Origin: an uncultured Leptolyngbyaceae cyanobacterium
GTDB lineage: Bacteria > Cyanobacteriota > Cyanobacteriia > Leptolyngbyales > Leptolyngbyaceae
Reading direction: 5' to 3'
Length of the DNA: 64,000 nucleotides
NCBI GenBank assembly: GCA_938023035.1
Contig: CALIDI010000016.1
Coordinates: forward strand, 1 to 64,000
Shown here one piece after another: positions 1-7,586 of the stretch. The notes under the pieces were generated by a model that did not search any database, was not told the origin of the DNA, and was given only the letters and a program-made list of their open reading frames with translations. Made by a program: the position numbers and the translations under genes. Position 1 is the stretch's first letter. Every line of letters begins with the position of its first letter.

Positions 1-129
1 AGTCCATTTCAGTAGTTGAGGTGAAGGAAAATGTATTAAATCGAACATGATAAGAACAAGCAAACCAGAAAAAGACTCTATCTTAAAGTTTGATGTTTAC
101 TGTCTAGACAACGGGGTACACCTTAGACT

Positions 130-165
130 TATATCCGGCTAAGTACCGTATATCCGGCTAAATAC
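130..165. repeat. Short tandem repeat, 19-bp period
   Basis: TATATCCGGCTAAGTAC at 130-146 is followed 19 bases later by TATATCCGGCTAAATAC at 149-165, one mismatch apart. It lies in the gene-free stretch 1-249, in which I see no reading frame. A regulatory role is possible but nothing shows it. Confidence 0.7.
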
Positions 166-198
166 TTGGTACTGTGGGGCTTCTGCTATTCAAAATCG

Positions 199-235
199 CG
201 CTTCATTCGACACGCTCACCACCTATCCAAAATCC
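199..235. repeat. Dispersed repeat family B, copy 1
   Basis: This short stretch carries CGACACGCTCACCACC followed by an AAAATCC block. Similar degenerate text occurs at 22561-22608 and 57273-57320, where it is preceded by GCCCATC. All three copies are intergenic. The family is defined here only by reading the window and has no known function. Confidence 0.5.
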
Positions 236-249
236 AAAACGGTATGGGG

Positions 250-1053
250 TTACTCCATCTGTGCCAAAATCTTGACCGGATCGCCCAGTTGGATGGTCTT
301 ACCGGCCTCAGATGCGGGTAAACGGGTGTTAATGGCTAACCGATAAAAATGATTAAACCGCGATCGCTCAGCCCAAGCCGGTAAGGTTTCCTGCCGCTTT
401 TCTACAAAGGTTTTTTGAAAATTGGGGTAGGGTGTACCGGTTTGTGAGTCCCGTGTTACGACCACGCAGCGTTGACAAGGGTTAACCCCTAGAAACCGCA
501 CTTCCCCAATTTGAAAGTCAATGGTTTGGTCAGCGGTCGTAAACAGGCGATCTTCCCAGAAAGCAGGCACACCTCCAATTTCGATATTGGCGCGAAAACG
601 GCGACGCACCTCTGCCACAGTTAAGCCAGGAAACCAGGCGGCGATCGCCGCTAGCGTAGCCATGCTGACGATGGTTGGCCCGGGCGAAGCGGTGTCATCG
701 GGGAAACCCATTTCCAGATTTTGTTGAAGTTGCACTGGGCGACCGAAATAGTCTGCCAGCCAGGCTTCACAGGCTTGCTTTTGCTGAGGAAGCTGAAACT
801 CAGCGAGCGGCAAAGTTCCCTCTACAGTCAGGGATACCCGGCCCGTCTCTAAATTAAACTGCGATCGCAGGGCATGAATCTGTGGGTGACGCTTGCCATT
901 GATCAAATCACCCGATGAGTCAAACAGGGCAAATGCGCGATCGCCCCTAATTGCGCCACTGGGCAGCAGAGTTACCTGGTTTACGGCAACCCCATCCAGA
1001 GACTTGATCGGATAAATCCATAACCCTGAGATAATAGGAAGGGCCTCGGTCAT
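250..1053 (-). CDS. MOSC domain-containing protein (YcbX-like)
   Basis: The protein has an N-terminal MOSC beta-barrel with the signature YPIKSLDG near residue 15, then the MOSC domain proper with the conserved NPCQRC cysteine pair at about residues 190-195. MOSC proteins of the YcbX and mARC type bind molybdenum cofactor and reduce N-hydroxylated compounds, so a cytoplasmic Moco oxidoreductase is the likeliest role; the substrate is unknown. The ATG at 1053 was chosen because GGAGG sits five bases upstream; an in-frame TTG at 1065 would overlap that ribosome site. It stands alone, with no Moco gene beside it. Confidence 0.85.
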   Translation of the reverse strand: MTEALPIISGLWIYPIKSLDGVAVNQVTLLPSGAIRGDRAFALFDSSGDLINGKRHPQIHALRSQFNLETGRVSLTVEGTLPLAEFQLPQQKQACEAWLADYFGRPVQLQQNLEMGFPDDTASPGPTIVSMATLAAIAAWFPGLTVAEVRRRFRANIEIGGVPAFWEDRLFTTADQTIDFQIGEVRFLGVNPCQRCVVVTRDSQTGTPYPNFQKTFVEKRQETLPAWAERSRFNHFYRLAINTRLPASEAGKTIQLGDPVKILAQME

Positions 1054-1273
1054 TGCCACCTCCAAAAGGACGGTAAGAAAGCAGGAGTAACAACGGTGAC
1101 GCCATAGGAAAATCGCAGAAGGGGAACTGGGCTAAAACCCGTTGTATTATCCACAAGTATAAGGACAGGGGAAATCAACGCTTCAAACTCTGTCAGTATC
1201 AATAGTCTAAAGACCGTTGCAGAATCATACCGCGGCCCGGGCTTAGTTGGGTGAGAGGATCCAACCGATTTGT

Positions 1274-2935
1274 TTACGGGCTATAGGAGTGACTTGCCTC
1301 TTCTGATTGTTGGGCAACGGTTTGGACAGAGCGAGGGGGCATCGACTTTGCCTCTTTCATGATGGTCGCCATGGTCTTAAAAAAGCCCAGCGGCCCTGCC
1401 ACCAACCCTGCCGTTTTGACCCCGCCCATCATGGCTCCCATAATGCCCAGAGAGGAGGCATCAGCGCCAGTAAGGTACAGGTGTTTAATGGGGGTTTTGG
1501 CACTGACCCAGGATTGATTCAAACGGGCCGGAATGCAGGGAATGCCGTAGATAGAGCCGCGATCGCTGGCATCAAAGTGTTCTACCGTCAGAGGCGTAGA
1601 CAACTCGGCATACTCAATCAGGGTAGCAAACCCAGGGTAGCGGGTTTCGACAAAATCAATCAACGCTTGGGTAATGTGGGCTTTGAGCTGCTGATAGTCT
1701 TGATCGCGATGTCGCCAGGCCTGTTGTCGCCACTGGGTAAATGGCTCGTAGCCAACCATGACAATAATTTCAGCGGTGTGCCCTTGGGCCAAGGGGTCTT
1801 TCAACGAAGGAAAGGAGAGATAGACAAATTGAGGCCAAGGGGCGTTTGAAGGGAGAAATGGCAAGCGGGCCATATGTTCATGGTCGTAGGTGGCATAGAT
1901 CCAGTGATTTTCCCCCTGGAATCCTAGCTTTTGCGGGCTGTCCTTTAACCCCAGGTAAACGGTCAGGGCGCTGCTTCCCTTCGGAAAGCTCTGGATTTGC
2001 TGGCGCACTGGCAGGGGGTAACTGGCCGGAATCAGTTTCAGGTAGGTGTTGATGGCTCCTGCATCAGAGATGATCAGAGGTGCTCGGTAAATGTCTGGTT
2101 CTTGCTCTGGATGGGCAGCATTTTCTGCCCGTACCCCCACAGCCGTCCCCGACTCCAGCAAAATTTCAGTCACCCGTCGCTGGGGAATGATTTTGCCGCC
2201 AGCGCGCTCAATGACCGGGGCAATGGCCGCCGCGATCGCCGGCCCACCCCCGACCGGGTACCACCCGCCCCGGAGGTAGTGAGTCACAATCAGACTATGA
2301 ACCCCAAAACAGCTTTGGGAGGGAGGTAACCCGTAGTCGCTCCATTGAGAGGCCAATAGTGCCTTAAGTCGGGGATTGCGAAAATGGCGATCGAGATAGT
2401 GCTGGGTGGTCTGGCGGGCAATTGCCCCCAGATGGCGCACACCCAATCGGGCGATCGGCGCAAACCAGTCAGGCAGTAAATCTATCATCGTATGAGCACC
2501 AAACCAGAAAGCGCCCTGCTTAACATCTCGAAAATAGCGCCGAATGGCCCTGGCCTCCTGGGGAAATTGCTGGATTAAATCCGCCTGGTAGCGCTGGGGA
2601 TTGGTGGAGACCGCAAAAGTGAAGTCAGGATAAACAAATTTTTCAAAGGGGTTGGGCATCGCTTGCCAGGTCAGTTGGCCATCGGTGAGAACGTCAAACA
2701 CCGCTCGGCCCGTGCTGCCGCGGCCCATATCGCCCACGTAGTGTAGACCTACATCCCAGTGAAATTTGCCCTTGCGGCTAAACCCATGGGTAAAGCCTCC
2801 GACAGTGAAGTGCTGCTCAAGCACCAAAACCCGTTTGTGCTGTAGTTTGGCCAGCAGCGCCGCGACCGTGAGACCGCCAATACCCGAACCAATCACGATC
2901 GCATCAAACTTAGCTGGTCGTAGGCTTGTACCCAT
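1274..2935 (-). CDS. Phytoene desaturase/CRTISO/RetSat-like FAD oxidoreductase
   Basis: An N-terminal dinucleotide-binding motif (VIGSGIGGLTVAALLA) and a following VLEQHFTVGGFTHGF segment place it in the flavoprotein amine-oxidase-like superfamily with carotenoid isomerases (CrtH), CrtO and retinol saturases. The C-terminal YLTGADASSLGIMGAMMGG stretch is the usual second FAD contact. The length, 553 residues, fits. Polyene oxidation, reduction or isomerisation is expected, but the substrate cannot be read from sequence. ATG 2935 (MGTSLRP) is preferred over the in-frame TTG at 2956, which almost abuts the operator. Transcribed away from a TetR gene across a shared palindromic region, so probably under its control. 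Confidence 0.8.
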   Translation of the reverse strand: MGTSLRPAKFDAIVIGSGIGGLTVAALLAKLQHKRVLVLEQHFTVGGFTHGFSRKGKFHWDVGLHYVGDMGRGSTGRAVFDVLTDGQLTWQAMPNPFEKFVYPDFTFAVSTNPQRYQADLIQQFPQEARAIRRYFRDVKQGAFWFGAHTMIDLLPDWFAPIARLGVRHLGAIARQTTQHYLDRHFRNPRLKALLASQWSDYGLPPSQSCFGVHSLIVTHYLRGGWYPVGGGPAIAAAIAPVIERAGGKIIPQRRVTEILLESGTAVGVRAENAAHPEQEPDIYRAPLIISDAGAINTYLKLIPASYPLPVRQQIQSFPKGSSALTVYLGLKDSPQKLGFQGENHWIYATYDHEHMARLPFLPSNAPWPQFVYLSFPSLKDPLAQGHTAEIIVMVGYEPFTQWRQQAWRHRDQDYQQLKAHITQALIDFVETRYPGFATLIEYAELSTPLTVEHFDASDRGSIYGIPCIPARLNQSWVSAKTPIKHLYLTGADASSLGIMGAMMGGVKTAGLVAGPLGFFKTMATIMKEAKSMPPRSVQTVAQQSEEASHSYSP

Positions 2936-2957
2936 GATGGCATCTCGCAAACTCAAA

Positions 2958-3017
2958 TGTTGTCACCGTCAACTTAAAGATAACCCTATATGTTGTCAGC
3001 GTCAACATATAGGGTTA
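2958..3017 (-). promoter_or_regulatory. Promoter with two TetR-type operators and a 15-bp inverted repeat
   Basis: Two near-identical pseudopalindromes, TGTTGTCACCGTCAAC (2958-2973) and TGTTGTCAGCGTCAACA (2991-3007), lie 33 bp apart, about three helical turns. The second sits inside a perfect inverted repeat with 15-bp arms (2981-2995 and 3003-3017) and a 7-base spacer. On the minus strand a good promoter for the oxidoreductase gene is visible: TTGACG (3000-3005), 17 bases, TATCTT (2977-2982). One operator covers the -35 box and the other lies just past the -10 box. Control by the neighbouring TetR protein is inferred from position. Confidence 0.7.
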
Positions 3018-3264
3018 AACTTTTGTGTAATGAGGACTCTGACCACTTGCCTGAGCGCGTTTAGAGATTTGTAAGCTCAGGACGGTTCGCAAAGCTGTTG
3101 AGGGCTTTCTCCATTGGAGGGATGGTTCACGTTTCATAGCGCTCTGCGAAATGACTCCATTCAGCCCAGTGAAGGGAGGGCTGTAGCGATCGTCGTGAGA
3201 AACATGGCAATGGCGAGTCCCGTATCGGCTGAACTGTGAGATGGAATTTGCAAGATCGAATCTG

Positions 3265-3879
3265 ATGTCTACTAAACCTAGGAGCACCTACCACCATGGC
3301 GACTTGCGGCAAAGTCTGATCGATGGCGCGATCGCCCTAATTAGCACAGCCGGTGTGAGTGACCTTTCCCTACGGCAGGTGGCCCGGCATATTGGCGTTT
3401 CTCATAACGCCCCCTACCGCCACTTTGAAGATAAGGAAGCGCTACTAGCCGCTGTTGCCGAGGAAGGATTTAAGGCGTTGACCCTAACCATGGAAACCGC
3501 GCGGCAGGACACGCCCCCTGGGACAAAAGCCGCTCTTACCGCCATTGGGAGCGCTTATGTCCGGTTTGCACTGGCACATCCCGCCCACTATCGCGTCATG
3601 TTTAGCGAGTTTCGCAGCAACTTTCACGACTACCCCAGCCTAGCGGCGGCGGGGCAAAAAGCCTTTATGGTTCTGGTTTCAACGATTGCAGCGGGCCAAA
3701 CTGCCGGCATCTTCAAGGCGGCTGACCCGTGGGAGCTAGCCCGCGTTGCCTGGTCGCTGGTGCATGGTCAAGCCCTGTTAATTTTGGATCATCGCATTCC
3801 CGTTGCATCAGAAGCGAAACTGGAGGAATTTCTACAGTTCTCCTGCCAACTACTGATCAGCGGTATGGCCTCTGTTTAA
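3265..3879 (+). CDS. TetR/AcrR family transcriptional regulator
   Basis: The N-terminal helix-turn-helix region is typical: YHHGDLRQSLIDGAI, then LSLRQVARHIGVSHNAPYRH at about residues 38-57. The remaining 140 residues are helical and resemble the TetR_C (WHG-type) ligand-binding domain of regulators beginning with YHHGDLR. It is divergent from the carotenoid-desaturase-like gene and separated from it by the operator pair at 2958-3007, so it most likely represses that gene and perhaps itself. ATG 3265 gives the short N-terminal tail usual in the family; ATG 3241 is the alternative. Neither has a strong ribosome site. The ligand is unknown. Confidence 0.87.
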   Translation: MSTKPRSTYHHGDLRQSLIDGAIALISTAGVSDLSLRQVARHIGVSHNAPYRHFEDKEALLAAVAEEGFKALTLTMETARQDTPPGTKAALTAIGSAYVRFALAHPAHYRVMFSEFRSNFHDYPSLAAAGQKAFMVLVSTIAAGQTAGIFKAADPWELARVAWSLVHGQALLILDHRIPVASEAKLEEFLQFSCQLLISGMASV

Positions 3880-4123
3880 GGATAGGGAGGCAGCCAAGGG
3901 GGCACGATCATTCAAACATTCAGAAGCGAACAATCGGGTGATCCCAACGACCTGATTGCTTTGCAGCCGAGCCAAGATGGCTCTCCCCGATGGGTGGGGT
4001 ATGGGTCTCGTCGATCGCAACCATGAAACCTACCAAGCTTTAAGCAATAAGCTAGCAGCCAGCGCTCAGCAGCCAATACGGATGACCCAAACGACCAACA
4101 CTCCGCCCCCTTGACCCTGCACG

Positions 4124-5782
4124 TTACGCGCTCATTCCAGAGTCCGCATTTATGACAGGCAGCACGATCGCAAAGGTTGAGCCTTCCCCCAATTTGCTTC
4201 GCAGGGTGACATCGCCGCCATGGGCAATCGCGATCGCCTTCACAATCGATAGCCCTAACCCAGCCCCCTCAGAGCGTCGCCGTTGATGAGACGCGCGAGC
4301 AAACCGCTCAAAAATCCGCTTTTGATCGGTAAGAGCAATGCCAGTGCCCGTATCGCGTACCCAAAAATGCACCTTACCCCTACCAATAGCTGAACCTAGG
4401 GCGATCGTATCCGTCTCCTGAGTGTGCTGCGTAGCATTTTGTACCAAACTCATCACCGCCTGGGTAAGCCGCTGGCGATCCAGGGTGACGGTTCCCTGGG
4501 CGATCTCCTCCAGTTGCCAGTTGCGGGGAGCCAGAGCCTGCGCCTTCGCAAACAGCTCTTGCATCAACGCAGCGGCATCTACAGTTTCTAATTGCAGAAA
4601 ATCGGGCCGTTCTGCCTTAGCCAAAAGAATCAAATCATCCACAAAACGGTTCATCCGATCCAGCTCGTCAATGACCAGTGCCAGGGTCTCTCCCTGCTCT
4701 ACCGAAGCAGGCTCCATCACCTCCAAGTGCCCGCGAATAATGGTAATCGGTGTACGCAACTCATGGCTCGCATCATTAACAAACTCACGTTGGGTCATAA
4801 AGGCCGTTTCTAGCCGCTCCATCATGGCATTAAACTGAGCCGCCAAGCGGGCCAACTCGCCCTTGCCATGAACAGGAATGCGTCGGGTTAGATTGGATTC
4901 ACCAATGGCTTCAACGGTGGTAGCCAGAGTTTGTAGGGGCTGTAGTACCCGACCCGCTGCCAGCCACACAAGCAGCAGGGCCAGTAACAATAAACCCAAA
5001 ATCACCCTTGCAGCGATTAAAGTAGCAGCCAGGCCCTCGGCCCGTTCGCCAGCCGTACTATGGGCAATCACAAATACCCCTAAGAGCTGATCTTGAAAAA
5101 AGATTGGCTCTACCAAGTAAAGAATGCTGCCCACATCAGGGCTATCACTTTCCTGCTCCCCCTCCCCCGGCTGCGATTGCACCGCCCAACGGCGCATCAG
5201 GGCGGCATCAGGCCGTAAATCAACTGGCCGTCCACTAGGACTCGACTTATAAAACTGTCCCCCGACAAACCCAATCAAATAAACCTCATCCTCTGGAAGG
5301 CGGTGTGCCATATAGGCATCAAAAAAAAGCCTGAGATTGGCCTGGGTTGATGGCGGCAGGGACGTTGGCTTTCTACGACTAAGAATAACGGCTGGAAATA
5401 GGGAAGATGAGTGCTTGGCATCGTGAACCAGCGCTAAAGGCCTAGCTTTCTCCGGCTGGCAAGCAGCACCATCAGCGTCATCGTTGCCCAGGTCATCCCA
5501 GTCTATTTTGCCGGCTAGCAGATTGCGAAACTCTTCTAATTCTTCAGCCATATCTCGCCGCACACGGGCATCAATATCCGCAAACAAAAAATAGCGAAAG
5601 ATGGGGACTGAAAGCCCCAGAGCCAGTGTCAAAATCACCAAGTAAAGTAAGAGGAGACGGGTGCGGGTTTCTCCCCAAAAATTTTGCCATCCCACTGCGA
5701 TCGCTGGCCGTAATTTGGACAACCCCAGCAAAAACCGAGAGGGCAATGGGGAAGCAAGAGAGCGCTGATGTAAATTACGCAC
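4124..5782 (-). CDS. Membrane sensor histidine kinase (HAMP-HisKA-HATPase)
   Basis: Order of parts: a membrane segment near residues 42-70, an extracytoplasmic sensor region to about 235, a second membrane segment (ILGLLLLALLLVWLAA), HAMP linker, HisKA with phospho-acceptor His340 in NDASHELRTP, and a HATPase domain with GAGLGLSIVKAIA. The sensor region shows no recognised fold. The start is GTG at 5782. No response regulator lies next to it, so it is an orphan kinase whose partner is encoded elsewhere. The architecture recalls cyanobacterial metal- or redox-sensing kinases, but the signal cannot be assigned. Confidence 0.9.
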   Translation of the reverse strand: MRNLHQRSLASPLPSRFLLGLSKLRPAIAVGWQNFWGETRTRLLLLYLVILTLALGLSVPIFRYFLFADIDARVRRDMAEELEEFRNLLAGKIDWDDLGNDDADGAACQPEKARPLALVHDAKHSSSLFPAVILSRRKPTSLPPSTQANLRLFFDAYMAHRLPEDEVYLIGFVGGQFYKSSPSGRPVDLRPDAALMRRWAVQSQPGEGEQESDSPDVGSILYLVEPIFFQDQLLGVFVIAHSTAGERAEGLAATLIAARVILGLLLLALLLVWLAAGRVLQPLQTLATTVEAIGESNLTRRIPVHGKGELARLAAQFNAMMERLETAFMTQREFVNDASHELRTPITIIRGHLEVMEPASVEQGETLALVIDELDRMNRFVDDLILLAKAERPDFLQLETVDAAALMQELFAKAQALAPRNWQLEEIAQGTVTLDRQRLTQAVMSLVQNATQHTQETDTIALGSAIGRGKVHFWVRDTGTGIALTDQKRIFERFARASHQRRRSEGAGLGLSIVKAIAIAHGGDVTLRSKLGEGSTFAIVLPVINADSGMSA

Positions 5783-5978
5783 TGAATTTTGTCGGTGAAA
5801 TTATTGGTGAAATTGTAGAAAAGCTCACTCAGTGTCAGCTACGCCTAGCAAACATGCCAGTGCTGAAGGAGCCTCATGAGTCAAGCATATCCGAGTAACT
5901 GGATGATAGTCAGACAACTGGCATAAAATTTGACTCCTTAAACCGGCCCAAGCACCAGTATGGCGGAGTCGTGACGTT

Positions 5979-5998
5979 GGCGACTAGCGTCGCCTTTT
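5979..5998 (+). other. Terminator-like hairpin ahead of folP
   Basis: GGCGAC, loop TAGC, GTCGCC, then TTTT form a compact intrinsic-terminator-like hairpin on the plus strand 128 bases before the folP start. No plus-strand gene lies upstream for it to terminate, so an attenuator or small leader RNA is possible. The rest of the 5783-6125 gap shows nothing else I can name. Confidence 0.5.
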
Positions 5999-6125
5999 GA
6001 GGGAGGCTCGAGGGACGAGTTCGGACGCAGGTAATAGCTCTGCTACCATGGCTTCCACAGGGATGCTTGAATCTGTCATCCCAAATTAGTGCCATCACTA
6101 CAGAGAGATTGACTAAAACCACTCT

Positions 6126-6992
6126 ATGACCTTTTTACCCTGGATTGTTCGAGAGACTGCCCTGACTTGGGGCCAGCGCACCTATTTAATGGGCGTGTTA
6201 AATGTCACCCCCGACAGCTTTAGTGATGGGGGGCAGTTTGACACTGTGCCCACGGCCTTGCTCCAGGCTAGACAGTTGGTCGCAGCCGGAGCCGATATTT
6301 TGGATATTGGGGGGCAATCGACTCGTCCCCAGGCAGAAGAGGTCACCCTAGAGCAGGAATTAGAGCGGGTGATTCCGGTAGTACAGGCAATCCGGCGGGA
6401 AATGCAGGTGCCCATTTCAGTGGATACAACGAAGGCAGCGGTTGCCAGGGCGGCGATCGCGGCAGGGGCTGATATAGTCAACGACGTTTCTGGGGCAACG
6501 TTTGACCCCGAAATGCTGGCAACAGTGGCAGAGCTAGGCGTGCCTATTGTGTTGATGCATCTTCGGGGAACGCCCAAAACGATGCAACAACTGACCGATT
6601 ATCAAGATTTGATTGGCGAAATTAAAGGGTTTTTGCAGAAGCAGGTAGAGCGGGCGATCGCCATTGGCATTGCCCCCGACAAGATTGCCCTTGACCCAGG
6701 GATTGGATTTGCGAAAACCTACGCGCAAAACTTGGAGATTTTACGGCAGCTTCCTGCAATTCGTGCCCTGGGCTATCCGCTGCTCGTAGGGCCATCCCGT
6801 AAAAGCTTTATTGGCCATATTCTGAACCAGCCTGACCCCAAACAACGGGTATGGGGAACTGCCGCCGCCGCCTGTGCCGCGATCGCGGGAGGTACAGACA
6901 TTCTGCGAATTCATGACGTGAGAGAAATCAGCGAAGTCTGTCGCGTTGCAGATGCCATTTGGCGCACCCACTCGACCCAAGCAGCAACTTGA
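6126..6992 (+). CDS. folP: Dihydropteroate synthase
   Basis: This cytoplasmic TIM-barrel enzyme condenses hydroxymethyl-dihydropterin diphosphate with p-aminobenzoate in folate synthesis. Both family signatures are present: MGVLNVTPDSFSDGG near residue 22 and DILDIGGQSTRP near residue 57, where the diphosphate and metal loops lie. Also visible are SVDTTKAAVA, NDVSG, DPGIGFAKT and LLVGPSRKSFIG. The length of 288 residues is typical. The gene stands alone; the hairpin at 5979-5998 lies in its leader. Confidence 0.96.
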   Translation: MTFLPWIVRETALTWGQRTYLMGVLNVTPDSFSDGGQFDTVPTALLQARQLVAAGADILDIGGQSTRPQAEEVTLEQELERVIPVVQAIRREMQVPISVDTTKAAVARAAIAAGADIVNDVSGATFDPEMLATVAELGVPIVLMHLRGTPKTMQQLTDYQDLIGEIKGFLQKQVERAIAIGIAPDKIALDPGIGFAKTYAQNLEILRQLPAIRALGYPLLVGPSRKSFIGHILNQPDPKQRVWGTAAAACAAIAGGTDILRIHDVREISEVCRVADAIWRTHSTQAAT

Positions 6993-7018
6993 ACCGTTTC
7001 AGGTGGGGGCCTTTCACT

Positions 7019-7044
7019 TTTGTCATGTAAGTTTGTCATGTAAG
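7019..7044. repeat. Perfect 13-bp tandem duplication
   Basis: TTTGTCATGTAAG occurs twice back to back, at 7019-7031 and 7032-7044, just after folP. It looks like replication slippage. Confidence 0.8.
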
Positions 7045-7138
7045 TTGCCCTACCCTGCGGGCAGAACAGAGCGCTGCATCTCCCCTTGCTTAAAGGCCCA
7101 TTAGGGCGATCTACCGAGAGCCTGTCACCTTTGCAGGC

Positions 7139-7224
7139 CCTCATCCCTTAGCCCTTCTCCCAAGTTGAGAGAAGGGGGGCCGAGCCATCTCAAAGTCTCT
7201 CTCTCAAATTGGGAGAGGGATTAG
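7139..7224. repeat. MITE-like imperfect inverted repeat
   Basis: Left arm CCTTAGCCCTTCTCCCAAG and right arm TTGGGAGAGGGATTAG are imperfect reverse complements around a 30-40 base centre, so the RNA could fold into a long hairpin. Text of this kind (CCTCACCC...CTCTCCCA with its complement) is a familiar small dispersed repeat in cyanobacterial spacers. Related fragments occur near 25613, 28610 and 48373 in this window. Confidence 0.55.
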
Positions 7225-7453
7225 AGCAAGCCGGCCATACCAGAAAAGGGTAAGGGCAAAAGTGACATTCACCCAACCCTGCCGGGGCTTGCCCGGTGGG
7301 TTCACCCAATGGATACGAGGTGATTTTGTCTCAATTTATGCAGATTAGCTGGCTTCACTGATCGGACGGACGCAGCCCAAAAACTAATGCGAGCCGACTT
7401 TATATCAATTTGTTGAGATCAACCTCAGTATGCAGTTGTCCTCAACTTAATCA

Positions 7454-7507
7454 GGGACTAATAACGGAATAATAAATAAATAATAAATAATGGAATAATA
7501 AGGGACT
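7454..7507. repeat. AT-rich TAATAAA tract flanked by short direct repeats
   Basis: A run of TAATAAATAA units (about 7470-7490) is bracketed by GGAATAATAA copies, with AGGGACT at both outer ends. It lies about 80-130 bases before the large photoreceptor kinase gene. Low duplex stability could help promoter opening, but no clear promoter could be assigned. Confidence 0.5.
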
Positions 7508-7586
7508 CAGTGCATGAGCCGCTTCTTCGACACTGGCCCTGCTCTTTGTCGATTGCCTCCATAGCAATTGCCTAACGCTAGCCCCC

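Noticed and set aside
1307-2329. Long plus-strand open frames opposite the oxidoreductase gene
   Set aside because: Antisense shadows of a well-supported gene in GC-rich sequence.
3887-3910. GAGGCAGCCAAGG after the TetR gene, recalling the SRP RNA core
   Set aside because: The surrounding GGAAG tetraloop and asymmetric-loop bases are missing.
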